Origin: Eubacterium sp.
GTDB lineage: Bacteria > Bacillota > Clostridia > Lachnospirales > Lachnospiraceae
Direction: 5' to 3'
Assembly (NCBI GenBank): GCA_021769425.1
Contig: JAETSX010000048.1
Span: forward strand, 1-33,310
Length of the DNA stretch: 33,310 nucleotides
The notes under the pieces are model-generated. The model did not search any database and was not told the DNA's origin. It saw nothing but the letters and a program-made list of their open reading frames with translations. The position numbers and the translations under genes were made by a program. This document shows positions 23,038 to 31,289 of the stretch, piece by piece; within the stretch, counting starts at the first letter, position 1; every line of letters begins with the position of its first letter.

Positions 23038-23547
23038 ATGAGTAAGAACAAGAAAAGGGCGCTGACAATCATCGCCGTGATCCTGCTGATCCTGATCACC
23101 ATTGCGGTCTGCTATTTTCTCTTTACCAAAAAAAATACCAACGACCTGCAATACGATGACAATGCCACCACCGGTATTCTGCCAGGGGTTGACGTGGATG
23201 AGAGAAGAAAGGAACTGCAAAATCAGTTAGACCGAAGCATGATTGCATTTTCCATTAACACCTCTCCCGTTTTCCTGAACGGAACCTCAGAGGGGAACCT
23301 GCTGGTTGAAAATCCCGGAAATAACGCCAAGCTGCTGCGGGTCAGCATCGTGGTGGATAAAACAGACGAGGAAGTCTATGCTTCCAAATATCTGAAACCG
23401 GGAACTTATATTGAAAATGTCAAACTGGACAAAGTCCTGGAGAAAGGAACTTACAATGCCACCGCTTATTTCAAGGCTTATGAAGAAGAAAGCGGCGAAT
23501 ACATCGGACAGACCGGAGCACAGATTACCATTACGGTACAGAATTAA
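23038..23547 (+). CDS. Single-pass membrane protein with extracellular beta-sandwich-like domain
   Basis: The 169-residue protein has a short basic N-terminus, one transmembrane helix (about residues 9-29) and an extracytoplasmic part. Its C-terminal 90 residues alternate strands (GNLLVENPGNNAKLLRVSIV, GTYIENVKLDKVLEKGTYNA, AQITITVQN), like an Ig-type beta sandwich. A strong promoter and an excellent ribosome site suggest high expression. It is followed after 45 bp by a secreted protein with similar strand-rich character, probably in the same transcript. I recognise no named family; a role in anchoring or assembling the secreted partner is inference. Confidence 0.7.
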   Translation: MSKNKKRALTIIAVILLILITIAVCYFLFTKKNTNDLQYDDNATTGILPGVDVDERRKELQNQLDRSMIAFSINTSPVFLNGTSEGNLLVENPGNNAKLLRVSIVVDKTDEEVYASKYLKPGTYIENVKLDKVLEKGTYNATAYFKAYEEESGEYIGQTGAQITITVQN

Positions 23548-23592
23548 CCTGCTGTATTCGTACTGTGACAGATGCGCCATGGAGGAATACTT

Positions 23593-24186
23593 ATGAAGAA
23601 AAAAAATATGTTTTTACAACTTGCATTAACAGCAGCTTTGCTTGCTTCCACATTTTCCACAACAGTTCACGCTTCAGATGTAACAACCACCAGGGATATT
23701 CCGGTGGGCGGTTCCGGACAGGTGGAAATGGTAGGTACGATTGAACCCACCATTCTCTCCGTTACCATGCCGACCTTTGTTCCCTTTAACATCAGCAACA
23801 GCCTTTCCACCCAGAACAAGGTTATTTCTCCGAGGATCAATGTGAAAAATAACTCCAATGTTCCGGTACAGGTAGATGTATCCTATACCAGCGTGGACAT
23901 CAGCAAACTGAAAAACACCACCTGGAGCAACACCGGCGCTGTCACTGCCAACCAGATTGCCATTGGATTGAAGCAGGAAGAGACACCCGGCGAAATGCCC
24001 ACGGATCTGGCAAATGCCAGATGGCTGGAAGCCAATAAACGCCAGGATATGAACGTTCTGGTTCTGAATTCCAACCAGGAAGGCGCGCTGTATGTGGTAG
24101 GCACACTGGGACAGGATGTTTCTGAAAGCGCAACCTTTAATGTTACGCCTACCTTCGTAGTAAGCAAAACATCCATCACCAATTAA
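23593..24186 (+). CDS. Secreted strand-rich surface protein (WxL/pilin-like appearance)
   Basis: The start is the ATG at 23593 after GGAGGAATACTT. The 197-residue product has a cleavable signal peptide (KKKNMFLQLALTAALLASTF, cleavage likely after VHA). The mature part is rich in Thr, Val, Ser and Asn with conserved-looking blocks: DIPVGGSGQVEMVGTIEPTI, LSVTMPTFVPFNI, ISPRINVKNNSNVPVQVDV and a closing TFNVTPTFVV. That pattern (EPTILSVTMPT..., NNSNVPVQV) is like WxL-type or other cell-surface beta-sandwich proteins of Firmicutes, though no WxL motif or LPXTG anchor is present. It may be held by the membrane-anchored partner encoded just upstream. It could form a surface layer or fibre; this is speculation from composition. 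Confidence 0.7.
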   Translation: MKKKNMFLQLALTAALLASTFSTTVHASDVTTTRDIPVGGSGQVEMVGTIEPTILSVTMPTFVPFNISNSLSTQNKVISPRINVKNNSNVPVQVDVSYTSVDISKLKNTTWSNTGAVTANQIAIGLKQEETPGEMPTDLANARWLEANKRQDMNVLVLNSNQEGALYVVGTLGQDVSESATFNVTPTFVVSKTSITN

Positions 24187-24320
24187 CAAAACTGAATTTT
24201 CGTTACGGGAAATCCGCAAAAATACAGGAACTTGAAACAAAAGATTAAATAATGCGCATCTGGCACAGTACTTTCCCTTATGGGATATCAGAAATTCCAT
24301 AAGAACAGAATATAGAACAC

Positions 24321-24354
24321 GCAGCCGCTTTCCCATTTATACGGAAGCGGCTGC
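24321..24354 (+). terminator. Strong hairpin after the surface-protein pair
   Basis: GCAGCCGCTT (24321-24330) pairs perfectly with AAGCGGCTGC (24345-24354). No clear T-run follows on either strand, so termination efficiency is uncertain. The rest of 24187-24425 shows no gene. Confidence 0.5.
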
Positions 24355-24425
24355 ATTAAAACTGTAAGCAACATAAAAATTCTGCAAACGCCGCTTCCCA
24401 TCCTGTTATAGAAAGGAGCCCCATT

Positions 24426-25565
24426 ATGGCTGTTTATTACGTTACAATATCCCTGCTCACAGGGTTTGGATATTTTATTCCCGGCAAAAAACAAGGGCAG
24501 AAACAGAATGCCGGTTACCTTGCCTTTGCATTTTTGCTGTTTTCTTTTCTGACTTCCTTTCGGTATGCCATCGGTTTTGATTATTTTTCCTACCGAAATA
24601 TTTATCATATGGTAATCCCCTGGTCTTTTCAGGATATTTTCCTGTACCACAGAAGCGAGCCATGTTACTATCTGGTCTGCAAACTGTTTTCGCTGACTGG
24701 CTGTCCCTTCCCTGTTTTTCTGACGTTTATTAACCTTTTTCTGATGGCTGCCGCCATGCATTTTATTTCCCGCAATTCCAAAATCCCCTGGGTCAGCGTC
24801 TATCTTTATCTCACGCTGCAGTTTTTGGCTTATAATATGAATTTAATCCGACAGTCCATCGCCGCTGCCTTTTTTCTGATGGCGTACCCTTACCTGAAAG
24901 CCAGGAAGCTTCTGCCCTATACGGTTCTCATTGTTTTTGGCGGGCTGTTTCACAATTCCCTGTGGTTTGTCTGGCCCCTGTATTTTGTTCTGCCTAAAAA
25001 ACACAGCAGACTATGCCTGGGATTCCTCCTTGGCGCCGCCTGCCTGATATATGTTTTCTTTGATCCGATTTTCCATTTTGTGGCGCCGGTTCTTCCGGTA
25101 AGATATGCCAGTTATCAGGGCAGCTATTTCTGGAATGCCAATGGGTTTGAATACGTGCTGCCGCCTGCGGTTTACTGTCTGTTGATTTATCTGTTCCGAA
25201 ACCGTATCGCAGACAAACGGCGCACCATTTACTTAAACAGCGCTCTTTACCAGCTTCTCATCAATCTGTTTATCACCAGGCACTTTATTCTGGAACGGTT
25301 TGCAATCTACCCCTTTGTATTTTCTCTGCTGGCAATTCCGGAAATTATTGATTCCTACCGACAGGAAACCAGAGCGTGTTCTTCCAACATGCCACACAAA
25401 AAAACAGGAACGCTGACTTACCGCCGTGTCCTGTTTCTGTTTCTGCTGTTTGGTTTGGCCTGGTTCCTGTTTGCTGCAGCCGAAGGCTTCCATCGGGTCT
25501 ACCCCTATGTCAGCTTACTGGACAAAAGCCTGTCCCAGCCGGATGCGCCGCCTTCTATTTATTAG
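24426..25565 (+). CDS. epsG: EpsG-family polysaccharide polymerase-like membrane protein
   Basis: The 379-residue protein has ten or more hydrophobic segments. EpsG/Wzy-like features include FRYAIGFDYFSYRNIYHM (the usual R...G.D...Y motif after the second helix), the NLIRQSIAAAFFLMAYPYL block and GLFHNSLWFVWP. AAAGGAG precedes the ATG. Such proteins polymerise repeat units of exopolysaccharide or teichuronic-type chains in the membrane, although here no Wzx, initiating transferase or other eps genes are near. The stop codon lies in the first unit of a 27-bp tandem repeat, so the C-terminus is set by the repeat boundary. Confidence 0.78.
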   Translation: MAVYYVTISLLTGFGYFIPGKKQGQKQNAGYLAFAFLLFSFLTSFRYAIGFDYFSYRNIYHMVIPWSFQDIFLYHRSEPCYYLVCKLFSLTGCPFPVFLTFINLFLMAAAMHFISRNSKIPWVSVYLYLTLQFLAYNMNLIRQSIAAAFFLMAYPYLKARKLLPYTVLIVFGGLFHNSLWFVWPLYFVLPKKHSRLCLGFLLGAACLIYVFFDPIFHFVAPVLPVRYASYQGSYFWNANGFEYVLPPAVYCLLIYLFRNRIADKRRTIYLNSALYQLLINLFITRHFILERFAIYPFVFSLLAIPEIIDSYRQETRACSSNMPHKKTGTLTYRRVLFLFLLFGLAWFLFAAAEGFHRVYPYVSLLDKSLSQPDAPPSIY

Positions 25566-25694
25566 ACAATGGCTAAACCTCTTCTTTATTAGACAATAGC
25601 CAAACCTCTTTTTTATTAGACAATAGCTAAACCTCTTCTTTATTAGACAATAGCCAAACCTCTTTTTTATTAGACAATAGCCAAACCTCTTCCT
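25561..25694. repeat. 27-bp tandem repeat array (five units)
   Basis: Five units begin ATTAGACAATRGCYAAACCT and end in CTTCTTT or CTTTTTT; the fifth is one base short. Variant order is approximately A-B-A-B-B', suggesting growth by 54-bp steps. The first unit contains the EpsG stop codon; the array is otherwise non-coding. The unit length is a multiple of three. Confidence 0.9.
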
Positions 25695-25759
25695 AGTTAT
25701 AAGCGTTCATAGAGCGCCACGCCATCTGACCGCGTCCTATCGTCTTTCTTTTATTGCCA

Positions 25760-25786
25760 GGGCAGTGACGCCTGCCGCCACTGCCC
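25760..25786. terminator. Hairpin between the epsG repeat array and the superoxide reductase gene
   Basis: GGGCAGTG (25760-25767) pairs with CACTGCCC (25779-25786). It lies 15 bp past the superoxide reductase stop on the minus strand and after the convergent epsG gene. It lacks a good T-run, so it is a possible weak bidirectional terminator. Nothing else is seen from 25695 to 25800. Confidence 0.45.
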
Positions 25787-25800
25787 CTGTCCCATATCTC

Positions 25801-26169
25801 CTATTTAATCTCCGCTTTCCACAATCCATGCAGATTGCAGTATTCATAAGCTGCCACCGGTTTCTCATTTGCCGGCACAAGAAACTCCGCTTCCGGTTTC
25901 TCACCGGCAGAAAGCTTCCTCAGCATTCCGCCATGTTCTGTTTCCAGATATATCCACATAATATGATGCTCTTCCAACATAGGATGCTCCAGCTCTCCCA
26001 CTTTTACCAAAATAGCGTCACCCTTCTTCTCCACCACCGGCACATGTTTCTCCCCGGAAGCATCTGTGGTATTGGCCTTTAACTCCTGAAAAACTTTTGC
26101 GCTGTCATGTTCTCCTTCCACGATCTCCATTGCCAGGCTGCCGCATTCCCTACACTTAAAAAAATTCAT
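25801..26169 (-). CDS. Superoxide reductase / desulfoferrodoxin-family protein
   Basis: The 122-residue protein carries the full catalytic Fe(His4Cys) site: EKHVPVV (Glu40, Lys41, His42), EHPMLEEHHIMW (His62, His68) and YCNLHGLW (Cys111, His114). It would reduce superoxide to peroxide in the cytoplasm of an anaerobe. The N-terminal desulforedoxin-like part has CRECG (Cys6, Cys9), but the CC pair that completes the usual second iron site is missing. It is therefore intermediate between 1Fe and 2Fe types. GGAGA lies upstream of the ATG. It stands alone on the minus strand, with a long palindrome just upstream. Confidence 0.88.
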   Translation of the reverse strand: MNFFKCRECGSLAMEIVEGEHDSAKVFQELKANTTDASGEKHVPVVEKKGDAILVKVGELEHPMLEEHHIMWIYLETEHGGMLRKLSAGEKPEAEFLVPANEKPVAAYEYCNLHGLWKAEIK

Positions 26170-26194
26170 AAGATTCTCTCCTTTTCTCAGCCTT

Positions 26195-26260
26195 AGGAAC
26201 TGTTCAAAAATAACTTTTAAACAGTGTGCATGATTTAAAAATTATTTTTGAACAGTTCCT
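26195..26260. repeat. 66-bp near-perfect palindrome upstream of superoxide reductase
   Basis: AGGAACTGTTCAAAAATAA (26195-26213) is perfectly inverted at 26242-26260. An inner pair TTTTAAA/TTTAAAA tightens the fold around a central CAGTGTGCATGA. It could be a miniature mobile element, a strong bidirectional terminator or a regulatory structure. It begins 26 bp upstream of the superoxide reductase start, so it overlaps the expected promoter or leader. Confidence 0.8.
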
Positions 26261-26358
26261 TACTTTCAGGCTTTTCTTTTATTATATCCCTTTTAGAAAT
26301 TTTAATTCTTAAAGAATGCGCCCGGAAAATTCTTTTTCCTTCCGCCTGAAATTCCGGC

Positions 26359-26392
26359 GCTTTGGAGTTGCCAAATATTTTCATTCCAAAGC
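26359..26392. terminator. Hairpin downstream of the aldose epimerase gene
   Basis: GCTTTGGA (26359-26366) pairs with TCCAAAGC (26385-26392). It lies 36 bp past the epimerase stop on the minus strand. No clear T-run follows, so terminator function is tentative. Confidence 0.4.
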
Positions 26393-26427
26393 TTATCAGG
26401 CTGCAATTTTCCCATTATCCATAACCG

Positions 26428-27309
26428 TTATTGTTCTACGGTAATCTGGTAAGAGCGTTCAAACACGCCCCCGGGCACAAGCATATTGCCCCACTCACGA
26501 TTCTTTAACGTACCCGAAAAAGCCTCCCTGTCACATCTTCCATACCATGGCTCAATGCAGACAAACGGCGCATTTTTCTTCTCCGGAGACCAGATTCCCA
26601 CCAAGGGCGACTGGAAACTCACGGTGAGATAAGGCTCATTTTCCGGGTTGATCAGCGAGATTTTCTGTACCTGATAATCCTCCAGAATATATGCCCCCTC
26701 ATCGAAAAATCCTTCTTCCAGCATCCGCCTGCCCTTAGGAAGGGCCAGAAGATTCTTATAGCTGCGCATCAGTCCTGTCTCCAGGTTTATCTGGGAAAAC
26801 AGCACTTCTTCCTGATCCATCCAGATACTGTATTCGCTCTGGGATTCTCCTTCTTTCAGGGGACACAAAAATGCCGGGTGGCCCCCAATGGAAAAATACA
26901 TCTCCCGCTTCGGCTCCTGGTTGGTCACTTTCCAAATCACGGCAACCGTTTTCCCAGTCAGCCGATAACCGATTTCCAGCCGGAAATCAAAAGGATAATT
27001 CTCCCTGGTTACCGGAGTCGCTTCCAGCCCAAACCAGATTTCCTCTTTATTTTCTGAAATGCATTCAAACTCCATATCCCTGGCAAATCCATGCTGGGAC
27101 ATAGGGTATTCCTTCTCCTCATACACATACCGGTCCTTGATCAGCCTTCCCACCACAGGAAAAAGCACCGGGGACCGGCGTCCCCAATATCTGGAATCGC
27201 CCTGCCACAGATATTCCTGCCCGGTTTTATTGTCTTTCAGGGACATCATCTCTGCGCCCTGATCTGAAAACTGAACTGTCAGCTTCTCATTTTTCAACTC
27301 ATACACCAT
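26428..27309 (-). CDS. Aldose 1-epimerase family protein (LacX-like)
   Basis: The 293-residue protein belongs to the galactose-mutarotase-like superfamily, LacX branch. Motifs include RSPVLFPVVGRL, MSQHGFARDMEF (active-site His), FSIGGHPAFLCPL (second His) and VCIEPWYGRCD (catalytic Glu). It would interconvert alpha and beta anomers of a hexose, or a sugar derivative, in the cytoplasm. It is the last gene of a three-gene unit, 26 bp after the sugar-binding lipoprotein. The context suggests a link to hexose recognition. Confidence 0.85.
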   Translation of the reverse strand: MVYELKNEKLTVQFSDQGAEMMSLKDNKTGQEYLWQGDSRYWGRRSPVLFPVVGRLIKDRYVYEEKEYPMSQHGFARDMEFECISENKEEIWFGLEATPVTRENYPFDFRLEIGYRLTGKTVAVIWKVTNQEPKREMYFSIGGHPAFLCPLKEGESQSEYSIWMDQEEVLFSQINLETGLMRSYKNLLALPKGRRMLEEGFFDEGAYILEDYQVQKISLINPENEPYLTVSFQSPLVGIWSPEKKNAPFVCIEPWYGRCDREAFSGTLKNREWGNMLVPGGVFERSYQITVEQ

Positions 27310-27335
27310 TGCTTTACACTCCTTTATTTCTCATA

Positions 27336-28304
27336 TTACTGGTATTTCTCCACATTGGAACTGTCTACTTTTTCGAAAGGCACCCAGACGTATTTTCCAT
27401 CCTCAGAAAGTCCCTCCTGCCCCTTTACAGAACCGCCGGCGCCCAGGGCAATGGCCGCTTTCACCGCTGCCTCTCCCTGACCGGTGGCCGACTGATAAAC
27501 GGTAAATGCCATATCTCCCGCAATAATTGCCGCGCATCCGTCCGCTGTTGCGTCAATTCCAAGGATTACAGGATCCGCAACCCCATTCTTTTTACAGGCG
27601 TCAATTACGCCTAAGGCCATGGAGTCATTATTGCACACTGCCACATCAAATTCTCTCCCTGTACTGAGGAATATATCAAAATATTTCTCTGCTTTCCCCT
27701 GATCCCAATCCGCCTGATCCTGAAATACATAGTTGATTTTCTTTCCGGAATCGTTCAGTGTATTTTTCAGCTGGCCGGTTCTCCCCTCGGTGGCGGAATG
27801 GTTGACAGGGCCTGTTAAAATCGCCACATTAATCTCATCTTTTCCCGACATTTTGTCCAGAATATACTCTGCCTGATATTGGCCGGCAACTCCTTCGTCA
27901 GATCCCACATACATATACTTGTCCGCTTCCAGATAGGAGTCATCCGGACAGCTGTTGAAAAATATAATGGGAACATCTCCCGCAATTGCTTCCAGTTCCA
28001 GGGTAGTGTCGGTATCCACCGGAGAACACATAATCACATTAAATCCTTCCTCCACGGCTTTTTTGATCTGAGCCACCTGCGCCTCAATGGAATCCTCCGC
28101 TTCATGAATCTCCAAAGACGCCCCCATTTCTTCTGCTGTTTTCTTTGCCTGATTCACCAGCACGGTACGGAAGGTATCTGCCGAGGACAGGGACAAATAA
28201 ATCTTCACATTGCCTCCGCCGGCAGAAGCGCCGCCCTGTCCGGCACATCCCCACAGACTGAGCATCATTGCAATTACCAATAGTAAGCCTGTTATCCTTT
28301 TCAT
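27336..28304 (-). CDS. Sugar-binding lipoprotein (periplasmic-binding-protein type I)
   Basis: The 322-residue protein has a signal peptide with lipobox LSLWGCAG (Cys20) and a two-lobed Peripla_BP_4-type domain: [74 protein letters not shown] and [14 protein letters not shown]. Asn/Asp residues in these loops match the sugar-binding pattern of galactose/ribose/xylose receptors. No ABC ATPase or permease genes are adjacent. Instead the gene lies 12 bp after a chemoreceptor gene and 26 bp before a mutarotase gene. Delivery of a hexose signal to the chemoreceptor is therefore the favoured inference. Confidence 0.87.
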   Translation of the reverse strand: MKRITGLLLVIAMMLSLWGCAGQGGASAGGGNVKIYLSLSSADTFRTVLVNQAKKTAEEMGASLEIHEAEDSIEAQVAQIKKAVEEGFNVIMCSPVDTDTTLELEAIAGDVPIIFFNSCPDDSYLEADKYMYVGSDEGVAGQYQAEYILDKMSGKDEINVAILTGPVNHSATEGRTGQLKNTLNDSGKKINYVFQDQADWDQGKAEKYFDIFLSTGREFDVAVCNNDSMALGVIDACKKNGVADPVILGIDATADGCAAIIAGDMAFTVYQSATGQGEAAVKAAIALGAGGSVKGQEGLSEDGKYVWVPFEKVDSSNVEKYQ

Positions 28305-28316
28305 CGCAGTTCCTCC

Positions 28317-30320
28317 TTAAATCCGGAATAATTTCACCTGTTCTGCCAGTTCTTCTGATGAGGCTGTCAGGCTTCTTGATTCATCTGCCACATGCGCGCT
28401 GTTTTCTGCAATTCCTTTGGCCTGCTCCAGCATATTCTCCGAAGTAGCCAGAATCTCATCAGAGCTTGCTGCCTGTTCCTGTGAGATGGCCGCCACATTT
28501 GCCGCAACCTCGTCCACCTCATTGACTTTGCTTACCATATGCTCTATCATTTGGCTGGTTTCCTGAATATTTACATAAATCTTCTCAAAAGTATCGATGG
28601 CCTGATGTATCATCACACTGCTCCTGTTGATATCTTCTGCACTCTCGCCGGTCTGACGCACCGCATCTTTTACAAGCGCATTGACCTGTTCGATTAATGT
28701 TGAAATATGATCCACGGAGTCCGCGCTGTTTTTGGCCAGAGTTCCTATTTCAGATGCCACTACGGCAAATCCCCTGCCTGCTTCTCCCGCCCTTGCCGCT
28801 TCAATAGAAGCATTCAGAGACAGCAGGTTTGTCTCTTCTGCAATATTTCCAATCAGCTGGATAATCGCCACAATTTCACCGGAAGCTGTCCCAACTTTGC
28901 CTACGGCTGTTTCCAGGTTATGGATGGAAACCATGATATTTTCCAGTTCTTTTCCCACTTGTTCCATATCCTGCCTGCCCTTTTGAGACACTTCTACGGT
29001 CTCCTGCATTTTACGTTCCACATTGTCGCTGTCCTCCTTGGTATCTGCCACCACGCCGGCCAGCTTCGTTGCGTTTTCTGCAATCTCATATACCGAAAGC
29101 GATAATTGATCTACAGTGGAATTCAATTCTCCCATAGATTCTGACTGAATGGAAGCCGCCGACTGCATCTGCCTGGACATATTGTCGCTGGTATCTGCCT
29201 GGGTTCCCAGCCTTCCGGAAATATCCCCCATGGAAGCGATCATCTTCTTCATGGAACCGATAAACTTCTCCACACTGCGGCTCATCACTGCAATTTCATC
29301 GTTGCCTTTACTGGTTACTTCCACCGTAAAGTCCCCGTCTGTCATAGCGGCGATCACCTCTGTCAGCTTCTTCACCGGATTGATGACAATATGCGTTACA
29401 CGCTCAATCACCACACACAGAATCAGAATGGAGACAACGCTGATAATAATCATAATGGTGCGCAGCTTTACCAAATCTGCCATAACCACTTGTTTGGGAA
29501 CATAGGAGATCAGAATCCAGTCTGTCCCGGCCACCTTTTCAAATACCGTCATGTTCCCGTCCAAAACGCTGAACTCATAATCCCGATTGGCAATTTTCTC
29601 TCCCACCTGTTTCTGGAAATCATTGCCGGAGTCACTGCCGATTCTGGTGGAAATCAGTGTATTGTCACGGTTTGCCAGAATCGTTCCGTCCCTGCCGTCC
29701 ACCAGAAATGATTCCGCATTCTTCATCTCTATAAAGCCATTGACGATAATCGAAATGCGATCCAGCGTCATGTCTGCGGAAATTACCTTAGTCTTGCCGG
29801 ACCCGTCACTTAAAATCCCGGAAGCGCTGATTACATTTTCCCCCTGCGCGTTGACATACGCAGAACCTACTGCCATATTTACTCTGGTAAGCCCCTCCTG
29901 ATACCATGTGCTGTTCAGAGGATCCGGTTCGTTCAGAGAGGACTCTCCCGCCTTATACACTTTCCCATCTTCATCGGCAATATACAGGCCCTGGGGATAA
30001 TTGGAATTATAATTGTAATATGTATCCAGAATGCTCTGGAGCTGTTCTCCCTCCGGCCTGATGCTTTCCAATGCTGTTTTTACGGCCTGGAGCGCTTCAA
30101 TATTTTCATTCAGCCATCCTTCAATATGGGACGACTGGTTTCCCACCGAAGATTCCAGAAGATTTTTGGAATAATTCTCAATAATTCCTGCTGATGTGTT
30201 ATAAGCCACCAGAACCATTGCCACCATCAGGAGTATTACAATGGGCACAATAATCGCCAGAAGCTTCATTCGAATGGAAATGATTCCCCGTTTTTCCTTG
30301 ATTTGTGTTTTCTTTTCCAT
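28317..30320 (-). CDS. Methyl-accepting chemotaxis protein (dCache type)
   Basis: The ATG at 30320 (MEKKTQIK) is chosen because AAGGAAGG precedes it; the GTG two codons earlier abuts that site. The product is about 667 residues: transmembrane helix 1 near 18-40, a periplasmic-type double-Cache region of about 240 residues ([51 protein letters not shown]), transmembrane helix 2 near 280-305, HAMP, then a long cytoplasmic coiled coil. The signalling tip is [20 protein letters not shown] followed by [14 protein letters not shown]. It signals to CheA/CheW. The first gene of the unit with a sugar-binding lipoprotein and a mutarotase, it suggests motility toward a sugar. Confidence 0.9.
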   Translation of the reverse strand: MEKKTQIKEKRGIISIRMKLLAIIVPIVILLMVAMVLVAYNTSAGIIENYSKNLLESSVGNQSSHIEGWLNENIEALQAVKTALESIRPEGEQLQSILDTYYNYNSNYPQGLYIADEDGKVYKAGESSLNEPDPLNSTWYQEGLTRVNMAVGSAYVNAQGENVISASGILSDGSGKTKVISADMTLDRISIIVNGFIEMKNAESFLVDGRDGTILANRDNTLISTRIGSDSGNDFQKQVGEKIANRDYEFSVLDGNMTVFEKVAGTDWILISYVPKQVVMADLVKLRTIMIIISVVSILILCVVIERVTHIVINPVKKLTEVIAAMTDGDFTVEVTSKGNDEIAVMSRSVEKFIGSMKKMIASMGDISGRLGTQADTSDNMSRQMQSAASIQSESMGELNSTVDQLSLSVYEIAENATKLAGVVADTKEDSDNVERKMQETVEVSQKGRQDMEQVGKELENIMVSIHNLETAVGKVGTASGEIVAIIQLIGNIAEETNLLSLNASIEAARAGEAGRGFAVVASEIGTLAKNSADSVDHISTLIEQVNALVKDAVRQTGESAEDINRSSVMIHQAIDTFEKIYVNIQETSQMIEHMVSKVNEVDEVAANVAAISQEQAASSDEILATSENMLEQAKGIAENSAHVADESRSLTASSEELAEQVKLFRI

Positions 30321-30375
30321 AAACACCTTCCTTTTCCTGCTGTTATAAATGCAGGAGTATATTTAATCTTCTTCT

Positions 30376-30404
30376 ATTTTAGTACGTTTCGGCAGATTAT
30401 ACAA
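30376..30404 (-). promoter_or_regulatory. Candidate promoter of the chemoreceptor operon
   Basis: On the minus strand TTGTAT (30399-30404), a 17-nt spacer and TAAAAT (30376-30381) lie about 55 bp upstream of the start. No convincing flagellar sigma (TAAA/CCGATAT) site was seen. Confidence 0.5.
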
Positions 30405-30452
30405 GAAAAGATTCAAAAAAGGGTTGTTTTTTTACAGAATTAGGGGACGGAC

Positions 30453-30523
30453 GGCAATCCAGGCCTTTGTTTCCTTGCGCAAATTTTTTCTATTTGGAAA
30501 CGGACGGAAAGCCCTGAATTGCC
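30453..30523 (+). repeat. Leader hairpin of the IS4-type fragment
   Basis: GGCAATCCAGG (30453-30463) pairs with CCTGAATTGCC (30513-30523) with one mismatch. It lies 33 bp upstream of the transposase start. Such leader structures can limit read-through expression of transposases. Confidence 0.45.
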
Positions 30524-30555
30524 TAAAACAATTACACAGCAAGGAGATTTATGCC

Positions 30556-30780
30556 ATGTCAAGTATGCCACAGATCGCAGATGGCGGAAACAGTGTTTCG
30601 GATTTTGCCACAAAATTTATGAAAAAGCTCCACATCGGCCGTCTGCTTTTCAAATGTAATGCCGGAAAGGAAAAAGGCATCCCGGTCATAGATATCTTCC
30701 GGTATCTCTTCTGCATGATGTTTTCCGACAGGAGCATCTATATGCAGATGAAGACCGGCACATTTGAAAGGGCATTCTCA
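30556..30780 (+). pseudogene. IS4-like transposase, N-terminal fragment
   Basis: An ATG at 30556 follows AAGGAG at 9 nt. About 75 residues (MSSMPQIADGGNSVSDFATK, GIPVIDIFRYLFCMMFSDRS, GTFERAFS) match the N-terminal domain of IS4-type transposases from gut Clostridia. At 30780 the match stops abruptly where the truncated MobC-like gene on the opposite strand begins; the remaining 17 codons to 831 of the local frame (TAA near 30831) are antisense readings of that gene. The catalytic region is absent, so it is a remnant. A C-terminal IS4-type piece lies at the right edge of the window. Confidence 0.7.
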
Positions 30781-31052
30781 GGCTTTTATCTGTTCATCAT
30801 TGTCCCCGCTGCATTTTTCCAAACGTTTTAATTCCTCATGGATTTCTGCCATCTGGTTGCGGAGTGCCTTATACACCCTTGGGTTGCCCTGCACCACTAC
30901 ATTCCGGCACTGCAAACGCCGGCGATATAATCCTGCCTGGTAAGACCTGACAGGCTCACACAGCGGTCAATCAGCTTTCCTTCCTCCTCTGAGACATGGA
31001 ATGCCACCGTTTTATTCCTCCATCTTCCCTTGTAATCAAGCCTTTTTTCCAT
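30778..31052 (-). pseudogene. MobC-like plasmid/ICE mobilisation protein, frameshifted and truncated
   Basis: The start is the ATG at 31052 after AAGGGGG. The reading MEKRLDYKGRWRNKTVAFHV, SEEEGKLIDRCVSLSGLTRQ, DYI is followed at about 30920 by a one-base loss (GCCGGCG). In the next frame it continues RRLQCRNVVVQGNPRVYKAL, RNQMAEIHEELKRLEK. This is the small relaxosome accessory (MobC-type) protein common beside relaxase genes in Firmicutes ICEs. The C-terminus is cut at the IS4 junction. Both frameshift and truncation argue that it is not functional, and no relaxase is present here. Confidence 0.7.
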
Positions 31053-31289
31053 AAACTTAACCCCCTTCCTCCGTTCGGTAGTGTCAACTTTATACGTCCA
31101 AAATCGGCTCAACCTCAGTAAAATCAAGGGTTTCAGGGTCTATGAGCCTTTACCTCCCCTTTCTTTGGCTTGGGCGACCCAAATTTTACGTCGGGAACCC
31201 AGTCAAGGCCGGGCTGAAAGCCCGTTAAATTCAGCCTTGAAGCAATCGTGTACAATTATTTCCATACTTCTTGAAAGGAAATGATTGTT

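Noticed and set aside
25561-25694. Possible CRISPR array from regular repeats
   Set aside because: The 27-bp units are directly adjacent with no unique spacers, and no cas genes are present; it is a plain tandem repeat.
30897-31127. 76-residue intact protein on the minus strand
   Set aside because: Its C-terminus is a frameshift artefact; joining the next frame restores a MobC-like sequence, so it was annotated as a pseudogene.
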